Notes: generated by a model from the sequence alone, not told the origin. DNA of 64,000 bases from Marinoscillum furvescens DSM 4134 (GCF_003386095.1 NZ_QREG01000003.1:186001-250000); one strand, 5' to 3'. Shown: positions 44,606-54,837, counted from the stretch's first letter. Numbers and translations: made by a program.

Positions 44606-47600
44606 ATGAAGAAGAGTTACTTTAAAGCAAGTTTAGCCGTCATACTCACGCTGCTTACTAGTATTAGTCTACTAGCTCAGGAGCGTGTGGTATCAGGAAC
44701 GGTAACGGATGCATCAGATGGAAATCCCATCCCGGGAGCCAACGTAGTGGTAAAAGGTACTACGTCTGGAACAGTAACTGATATTGATGGCAACTATACC
44801 ATCAGTGTATCAGACGAAACCGTATTGATATTCTCATTTATAGGATATGCCTCAACAGAAGTATCTGTGGGCAACCGATCCACAGTAGACGTTGCACTTA
44901 GTCTTGACATACAGTCACTTTCAGAAGTAGTCGTCATAGGCTATGGTGAGCAGGAAAAAGGAGACGTTACAGGCGTGGTAGCAGCAGTGGATGCTGATGA
45001 ATTTAACAAAGGCGCAATTGTATCTCCACAAGAACTTCTCACTGGTAAAGTGGCCGGAGTACAAATCACCTCAAATAGCGGTGAGCCTGGAGGTAAATCA
45101 ACAATTCGTATACGTGGTGGTACTTCTATAACCGCAGGAAATGAACCCCTATTTGTAATAGATGGTGTACCTATCACCAACGACGCACACGATCCAGGAG
45201 GACAAAGCGGCGGAAGAAACCCGCTAAACTTTCTCAACCCGGCCGATATTGCCAACATCACCGTACTAAAGGATGCTTCTGCCGCAGCTATCTATGGTTC
45301 TAGAGGAGCAAATGGCGTAGTGATCATCACTACCAAGAGTGGTAAAAAAGGCGACAAAGCACGAGTAACCTACGATGGCTACTTCTCTGTAGCTGAAATG
45401 GCTGGTGAAATCAACATGCTCAATGCAGATGAGTTTAGCAATGTAATCATTGCCAAGCATGCGGATAAAATTGGCCTAATAGGTGAAGCTAACACCAACT
45501 GGTATGACCAAATCACCCAAAGAGCGCTAGGACAAAACCACAACCTCTCTGTAAGCGGTGGCACTGACAATGCAAGTTATCGGGTCTCGGTAAACCATCA
45601 GGACATAGAAGGAGTTATCAAAAACTCCTACACACAGCGCACTGGCGTAAGCCTCAACTACAACCAGTCGCTCCTTGATGACAAGCTCAACATTACTGCC
45701 AACATCAAAAGCTCGTATACCAAAGACCGTTTCGATGCTGGAGCCGTAGGTGCTGCTATCGTATTTGACCCTACTCAGCCAGTATACGACGCTGGAAGCC
45801 GATGGGGTGGATATTTTGAATACGATGCTGACCTTGCTCCCGACAACCCGGTTTCTTCTACAAATCAGGTCCAGGGCTTTGGCGAATATGTCCGAAATCT
45901 GGGTAACATCCAGATCGAATACAAACTCCCTGTGGAGGGTCTATCGGCAAAGGCTAACCTTGCTTACGATGTGAATTTTGGAGAACGCAGAAGGTTTCAG
46001 CCTTACACGCTGCGTAACCAATCTGCTGATAGTGGAGAGGTACGCATCGAAAACCTAAAGCGGATCAATCCGCTAATGAATTTCTTACTAACCTACAAGA
46101 AGGATCTTCCATCCATTCAAAGTGCCATTGATGTAACTGGTGGATACGAATTCCAGCAGTTTAGCTCAGACTTTCCTTCTTACAGAGCATACAACCTTCC
46201 TACGAATGTGTACAGCTTTTACAGTGCCAACGTAGCAGAAGAATCAGAAACGTTTAACTTCCACCAGAGCAACCGCATCATCTCTTTCTTTGGCAGATTA
46301 AACTACTCACTGCTTGATCGCTACTTGCTTACTGCGACAGTTCGAAGAGACGGCTCATCGCGATTTGGACCAGACAACCAATATGGTATATTCCCTTCAC
46401 TGGCACTAGGTTGGAGAATAATAGACGAGCCTTTTATGGCTGGAGTATCTAATATTTTCAGCGATCTAAAAGTACGTGCTAGCTACGGTATCACCGGAAA
46501 CCAGGAATTTAGCAATTACCAATACCTTGCTACTTACACTCCAGGCCAAATCACTGCACAGTACCAGTTTGGAAATGACTTTGTAAGCACAATAAGACCA
46601 AATGGCTATGATCAAGGAATCAAGTGGGAAGAAACCACCTCATTCAACTACGGAATAGATTTTGGCTTTTTTGACGGACGCCTTACAGGTAGTGTAGAAT
46701 ACTACGAGAAATACACGGATGACCTGTTGTTTGAAGTAGCCGTCCCGGCTGGCACCAACCTCACTAACAGAATCATCACCAACATTGGTGAAGTAGAAAA
46801 TAAGGGTATCGAGCTTGCACTAAATGGCTATATCATTGACAATGCAGACTTCCAATGGACAGCAGGCTTCAACATAGCGCACAACAAAAACCGAATTGTT
46901 ACCCTTGACGGATCAGATAGCGAAGATTTTGAAGGTTTCCTTACAGGAGGAATCAATGGAGGTACGGGTAACAACATCCAAATCCTCAAAGTAGGCGAGC
47001 AGGTGAACTCCTTCTATGTATTCAAAGCGAAACTAGACGAAGATGGGCTTCCGCTCGAAGATGGTATCGACCACAACGAGGATGGCCAAATCAACCTGGC
47101 TGATATCTACGAAGACACCAATGGTGATGAAACAGTAAATAGCGAAGATCGCGATATCTACAAAAGCCCGGCACCAGACCTGATCATGGGTCTTACCTCA
47201 AACATGAAGTACAAAGGGTTTGATTTCTCTTTCACTGTACGAAGCAACGTAGGCGGCTATGTATACAACAACATCGCCTCATCTAGTGGATTCTATAACG
47301 GCATGGAAGGCGCCTCCAACTGGCTCCAAAATGTGCATGCCTCTGTGTTAGAAACCAACTACTCCACTCCTCAGTATTTTTCAGATTACTATGTGGAGGA
47401 TGCATCATTTGTACGCATAGATAACGTATCCCTCGGCTACACCTTCAGCCAACTGGAGCAAGCCAACATCCGCGTATACGGTACGGTGCAAAATGCTTTT
47501 GTGCTATCTGGATACTCTGGGCTAGACCCAGAAGTAGGCGGCGGTATAGACAACAATCCATACCCCAGAGCACGAACCTTCCTGTTGGGCCTTAGCCTTG

Positions 47601-47608
47601 GATTTTAA
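44606..47608 (+). CDS. susC: SusC-like TonB-dependent outer-membrane glucan transporter
   Basis: A 1000-residue outer-membrane receptor. Signal peptide MKKSYFKASLAVILTLLTSI to LLAQ. A carboxypeptidase-regulatory-like domain (about 28-110, GTVTDASDGNPIPGANVVVKG, FSFIGYASTEV) is followed by the TonB plug (about 115-235, QELLTGKVAGVQITSNSGEPGG, IRIRGGTSITAGNEPLFVIDGVPI, ILKDASAAAIYGSRGANGVVIITTK) and a large beta barrel. A Ca-binding-like DHNEDGQINLADIYED is near 835. The C-terminus ends in an aromatic residue (LGLSLGF). It has no N-terminal FecR-interacting domain, so no anti-sigma pair is needed. susD follows after 23 bp, and two GH13 enzymes follow later, so the cargo is an alpha-glucan such as maltooligosaccharides. 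Confidence 0.95.
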   Translation: MKKSYFKASLAVILTLLTSISLLAQERVVSGTVTDASDGNPIPGANVVVKGTTSGTVTDIDGNYTISVSDETVLIFSFIGYASTEVSVGNRSTVDVALSLDIQSLSEVVVIGYGEQEKGDVTGVVAAVDADEFNKGAIVSPQELLTGKVAGVQITSNSGEPGGKSTIRIRGGTSITAGNEPLFVIDGVPITNDAHDPGGQSGGRNPLNFLNPADIANITVLKDASAAAIYGSRGANGVVIITTKSGKKGDKARVTYDGYFSVAEMAGEINMLNADEFSNVIIAKHADKIGLIGEANTNWYDQITQRALGQNHNLSVSGGTDNASYRVSVNHQDIEGVIKNSYTQRTGVSLNYNQSLLDDKLNITANIKSSYTKDRFDAGAVGAAIVFDPTQPVYDAGSRWGGYFEYDADLAPDNPVSSTNQVQGFGEYVRNLGNIQIEYKLPVEGLSAKANLAYDVNFGERRRFQPYTLRNQSADSGEVRIENLKRINPLMNFLLTYKKDLPSIQSAIDVTGGYEFQQFSSDFPSYRAYNLPTNVYSFYSANVAEESETFNFHQSNRIISFFGRLNYSLLDRYLLTATVRRDGSSRFGPDNQYGIFPSLALGWRIIDEPFMAGVSNIFSDLKVRASYGITGNQEFSNYQYLATYTPGQITAQYQFGNDFVSTIRPNGYDQGIKWEETTSFNYGIDFGFFDGRLTGSVEYYEKYTDDLLFEVAVPAGTNLTNRIITNIGEVENKGIELALNGYIIDNADFQWTAGFNIAHNKNRIVTLDGSDSEDFEGFLTGGINGGTGNNIQILKVGEQVNSFYVFKAKLDEDGLPLEDGIDHNEDGQINLADIYEDTNGDETVNSEDRDIYKSPAPDLIMGLTSNMKYKGFDFSFTVRSNVGGYVYNNIASSSGFYNGMEGASNWLQNVHASVLETNYSTPQYFSDYYVEDASFVRIDNVSLGYTFSQLEQANIRVYGTVQNAFVLSGYSGLDPEVGGGIDNNPYPRARTFLLGLSLGF

Positions 47609-47631
47609 TCACCACAAAAAGAGCAATAAAC

Positions 47632-49200
47632 ATGAAAAATATATTTAAACTAATGATCGTAATGGTGGTGACCCTGTCGGCTTGTACCGACCTGGACGTA
47701 CCACCAAAGAGTGACGCAACTGGCGAGTTGATCTTCAACGACCCAGCAACCTACGAGGCATTTCTAGCGAAAATCTATGCAGGGTTTTCCCTTACGGGAC
47801 AGCAAGGTCCTGCCGGAGCTGGTGACATCAGAGGAATAGATGAAGGTGCATCTAATTATGTGAGACAATACTGGCAACTACAGGAGCTACCTACAGACGA
47901 AGCTGTAGTAGGCTGGGCAGATGGTAATTTGCCTACACTCAACACCCAGACCTGGACAGATGACAATGAATTCATCACAGCCATGTACTACCGAATTTTC
48001 TTCAATGTATCGCTTGCCAATGAGTTTTTGCGCGAAGCTTCAGAAGAAAAACTTACCGAACGAGGGTTCGATGAGGACACAAAAGCTACCATACAACAGT
48101 ACCGCGCAGAGGCACGTTTTGTAAGAGCGCTAAGTTACTGGCACGGACTAGACCTCTTTGGGAACATCCCTTTCTACACGGAGGAAGATGCTATTGGGTC
48201 TGAAGCTCCGGACCAGGCTACTCAGCAAGATGTCTTTACCTATATCGAAAATGAACTGATCGATATCGAGACTCAGCTCAAAAGTTTTGTATCTACGCCA
48301 TATGGGCGTGCAAGCAAAGAGGCGCTTTGGGCACTACAAGCTAAGCTATACTTAAACGCTGAAGTATATACCGGCACTGACCGATCTGCAGACTGTCTGG
48401 CAGCATGCGAAAAAATCATCAACTCGGGAGCGTTTGCCCTGGCTGATGACTACCAGCTCAATTTCGGAGCTGACAACCACACGTCTAGTGAAATCATCTT
48501 TGCGGCTTTGTTTGACGGTGAGCACATCAGAACCTGGGGCGGCACTACTTATCTGGTAAACGCAGCTATCGGTGGCACCATGGATCCTGCCAACTATGGC
48601 GTAGCGGGTGGCTGGAGTGGTCTTCGAACCACAAGCGCACTGGTAAACCTCTTCCCAGATGAAACAGGTGACCTGGACGGTAGAGCTATTTTCTATACAG
48701 ATGGTCAAACCAAAGAAATCACGAGCATTACGGATTTCACCAATGGCTATGCCGTACCGAAGTTTACAAACATCACTTCAAATGATGCACAGGGGTCTGA
48801 TGAAACCCACCCAGATACTGATTTTGCTTTCTTCCGACTTGCAGATGTCTACCTGATGTACGCAGAGTCTGTGGTACGCGGTGGAGGCGGCAGCAGTGCT
48901 ACTGCTGTGGAATACGTCAACATGCTCAGAGAGCGGGCCTATGGCAGCACTGCAGGCAACATCACTGCAGCTGACCTAACGTTGGATTTTATCCTGGATG
49001 AGCGTGCGCGTGAGCTATACTGGGAAGGCCACAGACGTACAGATTTGATTCGCTTCAATCAGTTTACTGAAAATGGTGTTTGGCCATGGAAAGGTGGAAC
49101 TCAGGCAGGACAGACCACAGGTGCTTACCTGAACCTGTACCCTATCCCTTCGGCAGATTTGATCGCCAACCCTAAGCTGAAGCAAAACGACCAATACTAA
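47632..49200 (+). CDS. susD: SusD-like surface glycan-binding lipoprotein
   Basis: A 522-residue lipoprotein of the RagB/SusD family that lies over the SusC barrel and captures oligosaccharides at the cell surface. The lipobox is at VTLSACTDLD (Cys18). TPR-like helices carry the family features QYRAEARFVRALSYWHGLDLFGNIPFYTEED near 160-190, ALWALQAKLYLNAEVYTG, and C-terminal AFFRLADVYLMYAESVVRGGG and DFILDERARELYWEGHRRTDLIRFNQF. The C-terminus (YLNLYPIPSADLIANPKLKQNDQY) is typical. Length is normal. It is encoded between susC and the SusE/F-like gene with no terminator in between. Confidence 0.95.
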   Translation: MKNIFKLMIVMVVTLSACTDLDVPPKSDATGELIFNDPATYEAFLAKIYAGFSLTGQQGPAGAGDIRGIDEGASNYVRQYWQLQELPTDEAVVGWADGNLPTLNTQTWTDDNEFITAMYYRIFFNVSLANEFLREASEEKLTERGFDEDTKATIQQYRAEARFVRALSYWHGLDLFGNIPFYTEEDAIGSEAPDQATQQDVFTYIENELIDIETQLKSFVSTPYGRASKEALWALQAKLYLNAEVYTGTDRSADCLAACEKIINSGAFALADDYQLNFGADNHTSSEIIFAALFDGEHIRTWGGTTYLVNAAIGGTMDPANYGVAGGWSGLRTTSALVNLFPDETGDLDGRAIFYTDGQTKEITSITDFTNGYAVPKFTNITSNDAQGSDETHPDTDFAFFRLADVYLMYAESVVRGGGGSSATAVEYVNMLRERAYGSTAGNITAADLTLDFILDERARELYWEGHRRTDLIRFNQFTENGVWPWKGGTQAGQTTGAYLNLYPIPSADLIANPKLKQNDQY

Positions 49201-49228
49201 TCACTCACGGATCTAAAAATTGGACACA

Positions 49229-51109
49229 ATGAAACATTCAATATATACATTATTAGCGCTGGTCGCACTCCTCTTCTCCGCTTGTGAGATGGATGAGATA
49301 GACACAGCAAAACTCACTGATTTTGCTCCCGGGCTTGCCTACCTGGCACCTGCTGATGGCGGCAAAATTGTAAAGGGTAATTTCGATATTACCGCAGCAT
49401 TTGCTGACGGTATGGCATCACCTCTTGCCAGTGTGAATCTAGCCCTGATGGATGCTAGTGAAAACGAGCTTTTCACCACCAGTGCCAACCTTTCAGGAAC
49501 ACGCGACACTTTGAAAGTAGCTGCTGCTGACTTCAATGCTGCAGCTCTTGAAGTAGGTGTTTACACACTTAAAATCACAGTGACTGATAGCAAAGGACAG
49601 GTAAATAACATCTCCTCCACATTTGAAATCAGTAAGTTGCCTTTCGCTGCAAACAACGACGAAATGTACATCGCTGGTGGTTTCAATGGCTGGTCATGGG
49701 ATTCACTGAAGTTGGTAGAAGACCACATCTGGGAGATCAAGGAAATCGAGCTAGACGGTGGTGAGTGGAAATTCAAAAACACCAAAGACTGGTCTGATGC
49801 AGACTGGGGAGACTCAGATTGTGATGGCGTAATGGAGGTTACCACCGGTGGTGGAGCAAACACCAACTGTAGCTACAGTGGTTTGGTAAACATTCGATTC
49901 AACGACAACACGCTACAATACACCGTAGAGCCTGCAGTGACACTAGAGCAAAACGTAATGTCGCTATACCTACACGGGACGTTTAACAACTTCCAGGGTG
50001 ACGAATATGCCTTCACACAATCAGAGGATCACGTTTGGGTACTCGAGGAAGTGGTTTTGAAGCCAGGAGATTCTTTCAAGTTTTCTGAAGGAGCTTACTC
50101 TGGTCGTACATTTGGTGATGTGGAGCCTGATAGCATTGCAGACAAATCTGCGCCTAACATCGTGCTACCACAAGACATCAAAGAAGGTGTATACAAGGTG
50201 ACTTTCAATGATGAGACTTTAGCTTATAGCCTTGAATTTGTTCGCAACCTGTTCCCAGACAACCTGTATCTGGTAGGTAGTGCTACCTCAGCAGGATGGG
50301 ATCCATCAGGTGCTTTACAGTTCAATGTAGTATCTGAAGGCAAATTCGAAATCTTTGCTTCTTTAGTTGTAGGCGAGTTTAAATTCCTACAAGAAAGAGA
50401 CTGGGCCGGTGACTGGGGCAAAGGAGCTGACGGTGAGATCATTCAGGAAGGCGAAAGCAATATCGCTGTAGACGCTGACGGTCTGTACCGAATCGTTGTT
50501 GACTTCAACAATTACTCTTACACCGTAGCTACACTTCCTGCCGAATTGTATCTCGTGGGTGGATCTACTTCAGCTGATTGGGATCCGTCAAACTCTGTGA
50601 AGTTTGTGAAAACCGACAATGGTAAATTCCAAATCTATACCTATCTGACCGTAGATGGTGGTGGATTTAAATTCCTACAGGAGCAAGCCTGGGATGGCGA
50701 CTGGGGTAAAGGTGACGATGGAATGCTCAAGCAAGAAGGCGAAGACAATGTGACCGTGGGTGCCGATGGATTCTATCGAATCGATGTAGACTATACTGCT
50801 GGGACATATGCTGTGACTGCCTCCAACTGGGGCATCATAGGCAGTGCTACACCTGCCGGATGGGATGCAGACACGGATATGACTCTTGTAGCAGCTCAGA
50901 AAGGCAACTACTCATGGACAATCGATGCTACCCTGACAGATGGTGAGCTGAAATTCCGTGAAAATGACGGTTGGGATGTCAACTTTGGAGACTCTGGAGC
51001 CGATGGTACGCTAGACGCAGGTGGTGACAACATCGCAGTAACTGCCGGCACCTATACCATCACCATGACCCTGGACCCAATCAACGGCTACACTTACAGT
51101 ATCAAGTAA
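49229..51109 (+). CDS. SusE/SusF-like lipoprotein with five tandem starch-binding modules
   Basis: A 626-residue surface lipoprotein (the ATG at 49229 is used, since the longer frame begins with TTG). The signal peptide ends at LFSACEMDE (lipid Cys19). An Ig-like domain (about 25-135) is followed by five related beta-sandwich modules: IAGGFNGWSWDSL near 145, LYLHGTFNNFQGDEY near 240, LYLVGSATSAGWDPSG near 345, LYLVGGSTSADWDPSN near 440 and WGIIGSATPAGWDADT near 525. Each has the glycine/aspartate-rich W-containing segment (DWGKGADG, DWGKGDDG, NFGDSGADG). Known SusE and SusF carry two and three such CBMs, so five is a larger set. Modules three and four are nearly alike and may come from a recent duplication. 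It ends before a terminator-like hairpin. Confidence 0.88.
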   Translation: MKHSIYTLLALVALLFSACEMDEIDTAKLTDFAPGLAYLAPADGGKIVKGNFDITAAFADGMASPLASVNLALMDASENELFTTSANLSGTRDTLKVAAADFNAAALEVGVYTLKITVTDSKGQVNNISSTFEISKLPFAANNDEMYIAGGFNGWSWDSLKLVEDHIWEIKEIELDGGEWKFKNTKDWSDADWGDSDCDGVMEVTTGGGANTNCSYSGLVNIRFNDNTLQYTVEPAVTLEQNVMSLYLHGTFNNFQGDEYAFTQSEDHVWVLEEVVLKPGDSFKFSEGAYSGRTFGDVEPDSIADKSAPNIVLPQDIKEGVYKVTFNDETLAYSLEFVRNLFPDNLYLVGSATSAGWDPSGALQFNVVSEGKFEIFASLVVGEFKFLQERDWAGDWGKGADGEIIQEGESNIAVDADGLYRIVVDFNNYSYTVATLPAELYLVGGSTSADWDPSNSVKFVKTDNGKFQIYTYLTVDGGGFKFLQEQAWDGDWGKGDDGMLKQEGEDNVTVGADGFYRIDVDYTAGTYAVTASNWGIIGSATPAGWDADTDMTLVAAQKGNYSWTIDATLTDGELKFRENDGWDVNFGDSGADGTLDAGGDNIAVTAGTYTITMTLDPINGYTYSIK

Positions 51110-51160
51110 GCGCCACCTTTGATTTGAAATACTGTTCATACTATTTCTCATAAACAACTC

Positions 51161-51188
51161 AAAGGGCCACTATGGTGGCCCTTTGTTT
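51161..51188 (+). terminator. Hairpin terminator between the SusE/F-like gene and the amylase gene
   Basis: A perfect 10-bp stem, AAAGGGCCAC/GTGGCCCTTT, with a TATG loop is followed by GTTTTC, 51 bases after the SusE/F stop. It probably lets only part of the transcript through to the two enzymes downstream. Confidence 0.8.
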
Positions 51189-51207
51189 TCACTCTCATAA
51201 AACTCCT

Positions 51208-54200
51208 ATGGCAATGAACAATCAATGGATCACTCGCGGATGCTACATGACCTTGCTATGCCTACTGGCGATTGCCACCCAGGCCCAGCTTATCAGTATT
51301 AGTCCTGCAGACGCTAGTGGCGAAGAACAATTGACCATCACTTTTAATGCCTCTGAGGGCACGGCTGGCCTTGCAGATGCAAGTTCGGTTTACATGCACT
51401 CTGGCGTAATTACCACAGCACCGGATGGCACAGACTGGGAGCATGTAGTTGGCAACTGGGGACAGGATGATGGCCTGGGTAAAATGACCAAAGTAGATGG
51501 CTCTGATACCAAATGGCAAATCACCCTCACACCCAGAGACTACTACAGCGTGCCGGCAGGCAAAAACATTTTCAGGCTTTCTATGGTCTTTCGCGATGCA
51601 GCAGGCACAGCTGAAGGCAAAGGCACACCAGGTACTTACGATTGGGGAACGGTAGCATCTAATGGTGACATTTTTGTAGACCTTAAAGTAGATGCTTACG
51701 TAAACATCTCCGCACCTACGGCAAGCAATGTCTTTTTAGAAGCAAATAGCACACTACCAATCACTGCTGAAGCTTCTGCCGACGTGAGCTCCATGAAGCT
51801 ATTTGTGGATGACATAGAAAAAGCCAGCGTGACTTCCGGGACCACCATCAGCTACGAATACCAAGCCACCAAATCTGAAACCATTACCATCAAAGTCACA
51901 GCCACTATCAATGGCTCAGAAGTACAAAGCAGTACCACAGTGACCATTGCACTACGCTCGGCAGTTCCTGTGGCAGCTCTGCCTCAAGGAGTGAAAAAAG
52001 GGATCAACTACCATGAAGACCAGACCAAGGTAACCTTAGTGCTGGAAGCTCCTAAAAAAGACTTTTGCTATGTGGTAGGAGATTTCAACGACTGGCAGAT
52101 TGATGACAACTATCTAATGAATCGGACTCCTGATGGCGAGCTGTTTTGGATCGAACTGTCTGGTCTCACACCAAAAGCCAACTACGTATTTCAATATTGG
52201 GTAGAAGGTGTCATCAAAATCGGTGACCCGTATGCCGAGCTAGTCGCAGACCCTTGGAATGACCAATACATCGACGCAAGCATCTATCCGGATCTTCCAG
52301 TTTACGGCAAAACGGAACATGGCATAGCTACGGTCTTGAAAACAGGTCAAGAGTCTTACAACTGGGCCGCTTCCGAGCAGACCTGGACGCCTCCGCGTAA
52401 AGACGAACTCGTGATCTATGAATTACTGGTTAGAGACTTTGTAGGCTCGCATTATTATCAGGACCTCACTGATTCACTTTCTTATCTCAAAAACCTTGGG
52501 ATCAACGCCATTGAGCTGATGCCCATAATGGAGTTTGAAGGCAACAATAGCTGGGGATATAACCCATCATACTTTTTTGCGGTAGACAAATACTACGGCA
52601 CCAAAAATGATCTAAAGCAGTTTATCGAGGCTGCTCATCAGCACGGCATAGCCGTAATTCTGGACATGGTGCTCAACCATGCATTCGGACAAAATGCGAT
52701 GGTACGTATGTACTGGGATGACGCCAATAGCACAGTATCAGCTGACAACCCGTGGTTCAATCCGGTCGCTACACACCCGTTCAATGTGGGTTTTGATTTC
52801 AATCATGAGAGTCAATACACCAAAGATTTTGCAGACACAGTCAACCGCTACTGGCTAGAAGAATACCATTTTGACGGGTACAGATTTGACCTTTCGAAAG
52901 GTTTTACACAAACCAATTATGGTGACGATATTGGAAAATGGTCTGGCTATGACCAGAGTAGAATCGATCTACTCTCACGCATGGCTGAAAAAATCTGGTC
53001 TTATGACGATGACGCATACGTTATTCTCGAGCATTTTGCAGACGGCAGTGAAGAAACCGTACTGGCCAACAAAGGAATGATTCTTTGGAGAGGACTCAAT
53101 CACAGCTATCGAGATGCGCTGAAAGGACACGGTGCAGATTTAGGAGGAGCAAGCGCACGATCTCATGTTAGCTTCATGGAAAGCCATGATGAGCAGCGAT
53201 TGGCGTATGATATGAAAGTAGACGGACACGCCTCGGGCAGTTACAATACCCGGGACAAACTCGTGGCTCTAGAGCGGCTAAAAATGGGCGCCGCGTTTCA
53301 TTTCCTACAGTCAGGACCCAAAATGCTGTGGCAGTTTGGCGAGTTGGGCTATGACATAGATATTAATTACATCGATCGATTGGCTGAAAAACCACTCCCA
53401 TGGGGTGAAGACAACCTTGGGTATTATGAAGACACCATAAGGCAATATGTATACGATACTTATGCTGCTGTATTGGCTCTGAGAAATGCATATCCTGTAG
53501 CCATTCGCACAGGTTCTTATAGTGCCAACCTCGGAAGTGACCTCAAGCAATTTTCGATTACTCACCCAGAACTGGACATCAATGTCATTGGAAACTTCGG
53601 ATTAGAAGCAGCAGCTATTGATCCTAATTTCCCTAAAACAGGCTCATGGTTCGATTATTTTTCTGGAGAAGAAATCAATGTGACCAACCGAAACGGAGAG
53701 ATTTCGCTTAAGCCGGGAGAGTTTCATGTATACACGGGAAAACGAATATCGAATGGCTTCCCTAATGTAGTCGCGGTATACGAAAACCCTGTGACGGTAG
53801 ACCCGGGCGTTTTTACGATCAGTGAAGAAATCACGATCACTTTTGATGCGACAAAAGCTAGCCCTGATGGCACCAACGGACTGGTAGGAGCTGCTAAAGT
53901 GTACATGCACGCTGGAGTGGTCACAGATGGCCCGGATAGTGAAAAACTTTCTAAAATGGTCGGCACACAGACCGACGATGGACTTGGCGAGATGACTCCC
54001 GTAAGTGGCAAAGCCAATCAATGGCAAATCACACTTACACCGAAGGACTATTTTGGACTTGCTGATGGTACAGTGGTATACCGAATTGGCATGACCTTTC
54101 GCGATTCGGACAACACCAACAGAGCCAAAGGATTTAGAAATCGCACCGTTTTTCTGGAGGTGACACAAGAAGGAGAACTCATCACGATCTCTCCTGCTGA

Positions 54201-54837
54201 CTTTTCCGTAAGTGATGAAATCACAATCACTTTCAATGCCGCGCTAGGCAACAGAGGACTACTAGATGCTGCCAAAATCTACATGCACTCGGGTATAGTC
54301 ACCTCAGATGTGGACGCACCTACCGGAAACGACTGGACCAATGTGGTAGGCACCTGGGGTGCAGATGATGGCGTGGGCGAATTGACCAAAGTATCGGGCA
54401 CCAACGAATGGAGCATTACGCTCACCCCAGAAGAATACTATGACATCTCTGGTGAGGCGTACTGGATCGCCATGGTGTTTAGAGATGCATCAGGCAATGC
54501 CAAAGGGTCTGGAGCTACTGGTGAAATCACTGGTGGATTTATAGATGGCGCAGGAGATATCTACATGAAGATCCCGCTGCGCAAAACCGGTCCTTTGAGC
54601 ATCAAGCAATCGCCTGTGACCCCCTACCCCAACCCTGCGGTGAATACGCTGCAGATTCCCAATCCCGAAAACCAGTTGCGCACGCTACAAATAGTAGATG
54701 CTGCTGGCCGTGAAATACTCGTGGAAAAATCAAGCACTTCAAAACTGGACGTCTCCGGACTCACAGAAGGGCTTTATCTCCTACGAATTTGGCAGGGTAG
54801 TACTGCCAGTCATCACCGATTTGTAATCAAGAAGTAG
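51208..54837 (+). CDS. Secreted multidomain GH13 alpha-amylase with a type IX sorting tail
   Basis: A 1209-residue protein from the ATG at 51208 (an earlier frame would start in the terminator loop). Signal peptide to about residue 33. Module A (about 35-160) has VYMHSGVI, DDGLGKMTKVDGSDTKWQITLTP and MVFRDAAGTAEGKG. An Ig-like domain (about 170-250) and an E-set/CBM48-like domain (about 265-370, CYVVGDFNDWQIDDNYLM) follow. The GH13 domain (about 395-790) has DMVLNH, nucleophile D561 in YRFDLSKGF, acid E608 in VILEHFAD and D661 in ESHDEQR. Modules B and C (about 845-960 and 965-1110) repeat module A. The C-terminal 80 residues are a type A Por/T9SS sorting domain (PYPNPAVNTLQI, GLYLLRIWQG). 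It would hydrolyse starch or a related glucan outside the cell. Confidence 0.92.
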   Translation: MAMNNQWITRGCYMTLLCLLAIATQAQLISISPADASGEEQLTITFNASEGTAGLADASSVYMHSGVITTAPDGTDWEHVVGNWGQDDGLGKMTKVDGSDTKWQITLTPRDYYSVPAGKNIFRLSMVFRDAAGTAEGKGTPGTYDWGTVASNGDIFVDLKVDAYVNISAPTASNVFLEANSTLPITAEASADVSSMKLFVDDIEKASVTSGTTISYEYQATKSETITIKVTATINGSEVQSSTTVTIALRSAVPVAALPQGVKKGINYHEDQTKVTLVLEAPKKDFCYVVGDFNDWQIDDNYLMNRTPDGELFWIELSGLTPKANYVFQYWVEGVIKIGDPYAELVADPWNDQYIDASIYPDLPVYGKTEHGIATVLKTGQESYNWAASEQTWTPPRKDELVIYELLVRDFVGSHYYQDLTDSLSYLKNLGINAIELMPIMEFEGNNSWGYNPSYFFAVDKYYGTKNDLKQFIEAAHQHGIAVILDMVLNHAFGQNAMVRMYWDDANSTVSADNPWFNPVATHPFNVGFDFNHESQYTKDFADTVNRYWLEEYHFDGYRFDLSKGFTQTNYGDDIGKWSGYDQSRIDLLSRMAEKIWSYDDDAYVILEHFADGSEETVLANKGMILWRGLNHSYRDALKGHGADLGGASARSHVSFMESHDEQRLAYDMKVDGHASGSYNTRDKLVALERLKMGAAFHFLQSGPKMLWQFGELGYDIDINYIDRLAEKPLPWGEDNLGYYEDTIRQYVYDTYAAVLALRNAYPVAIRTGSYSANLGSDLKQFSITHPELDINVIGNFGLEAAAIDPNFPKTGSWFDYFSGEEINVTNRNGEISLKPGEFHVYTGKRISNGFPNVVAVYENPVTVDPGVFTISEEITITFDATKASPDGTNGLVGAAKVYMHAGVVTDGPDSEKLSKMVGTQTDDGLGEMTPVSGKANQWQITLTPKDYFGLADGTVVYRIGMTFRDSDNTNRAKGFRNRTVFLEVTQEGELITISPADFSVSDEITITFNAALGNRGLLDAAKIYMHSGIVTSDVDAPTGNDWTNVVGTWGADDGVGELTKVSGTNEWSITLTPEEYYDISGEAYWIAMVFRDASGNAKGSGATGEITGGFIDGAGDIYMKIPLRKTGPLSIKQSPVTPYPNPAVNTLQIPNPENQLRTLQIVDAAGREILVEKSSTSKLDVSGLTEGLYLLRIWQGSTASHHRFVIKK

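Noticed and set aside
44581-44625. Small frame of 14 codons (MYHLLMKKYEEELL) overlapping the susC start
   Set aside because: Short frames like this arise by chance; no ribosome site is evident and its stop lies inside susC in another frame.
53644-54168. Minus-strand open frame of 174 codons opposite the amylase gene
   Set aside because: It overlaps well-supported repeated modules on the plus strand and has no features of its own.
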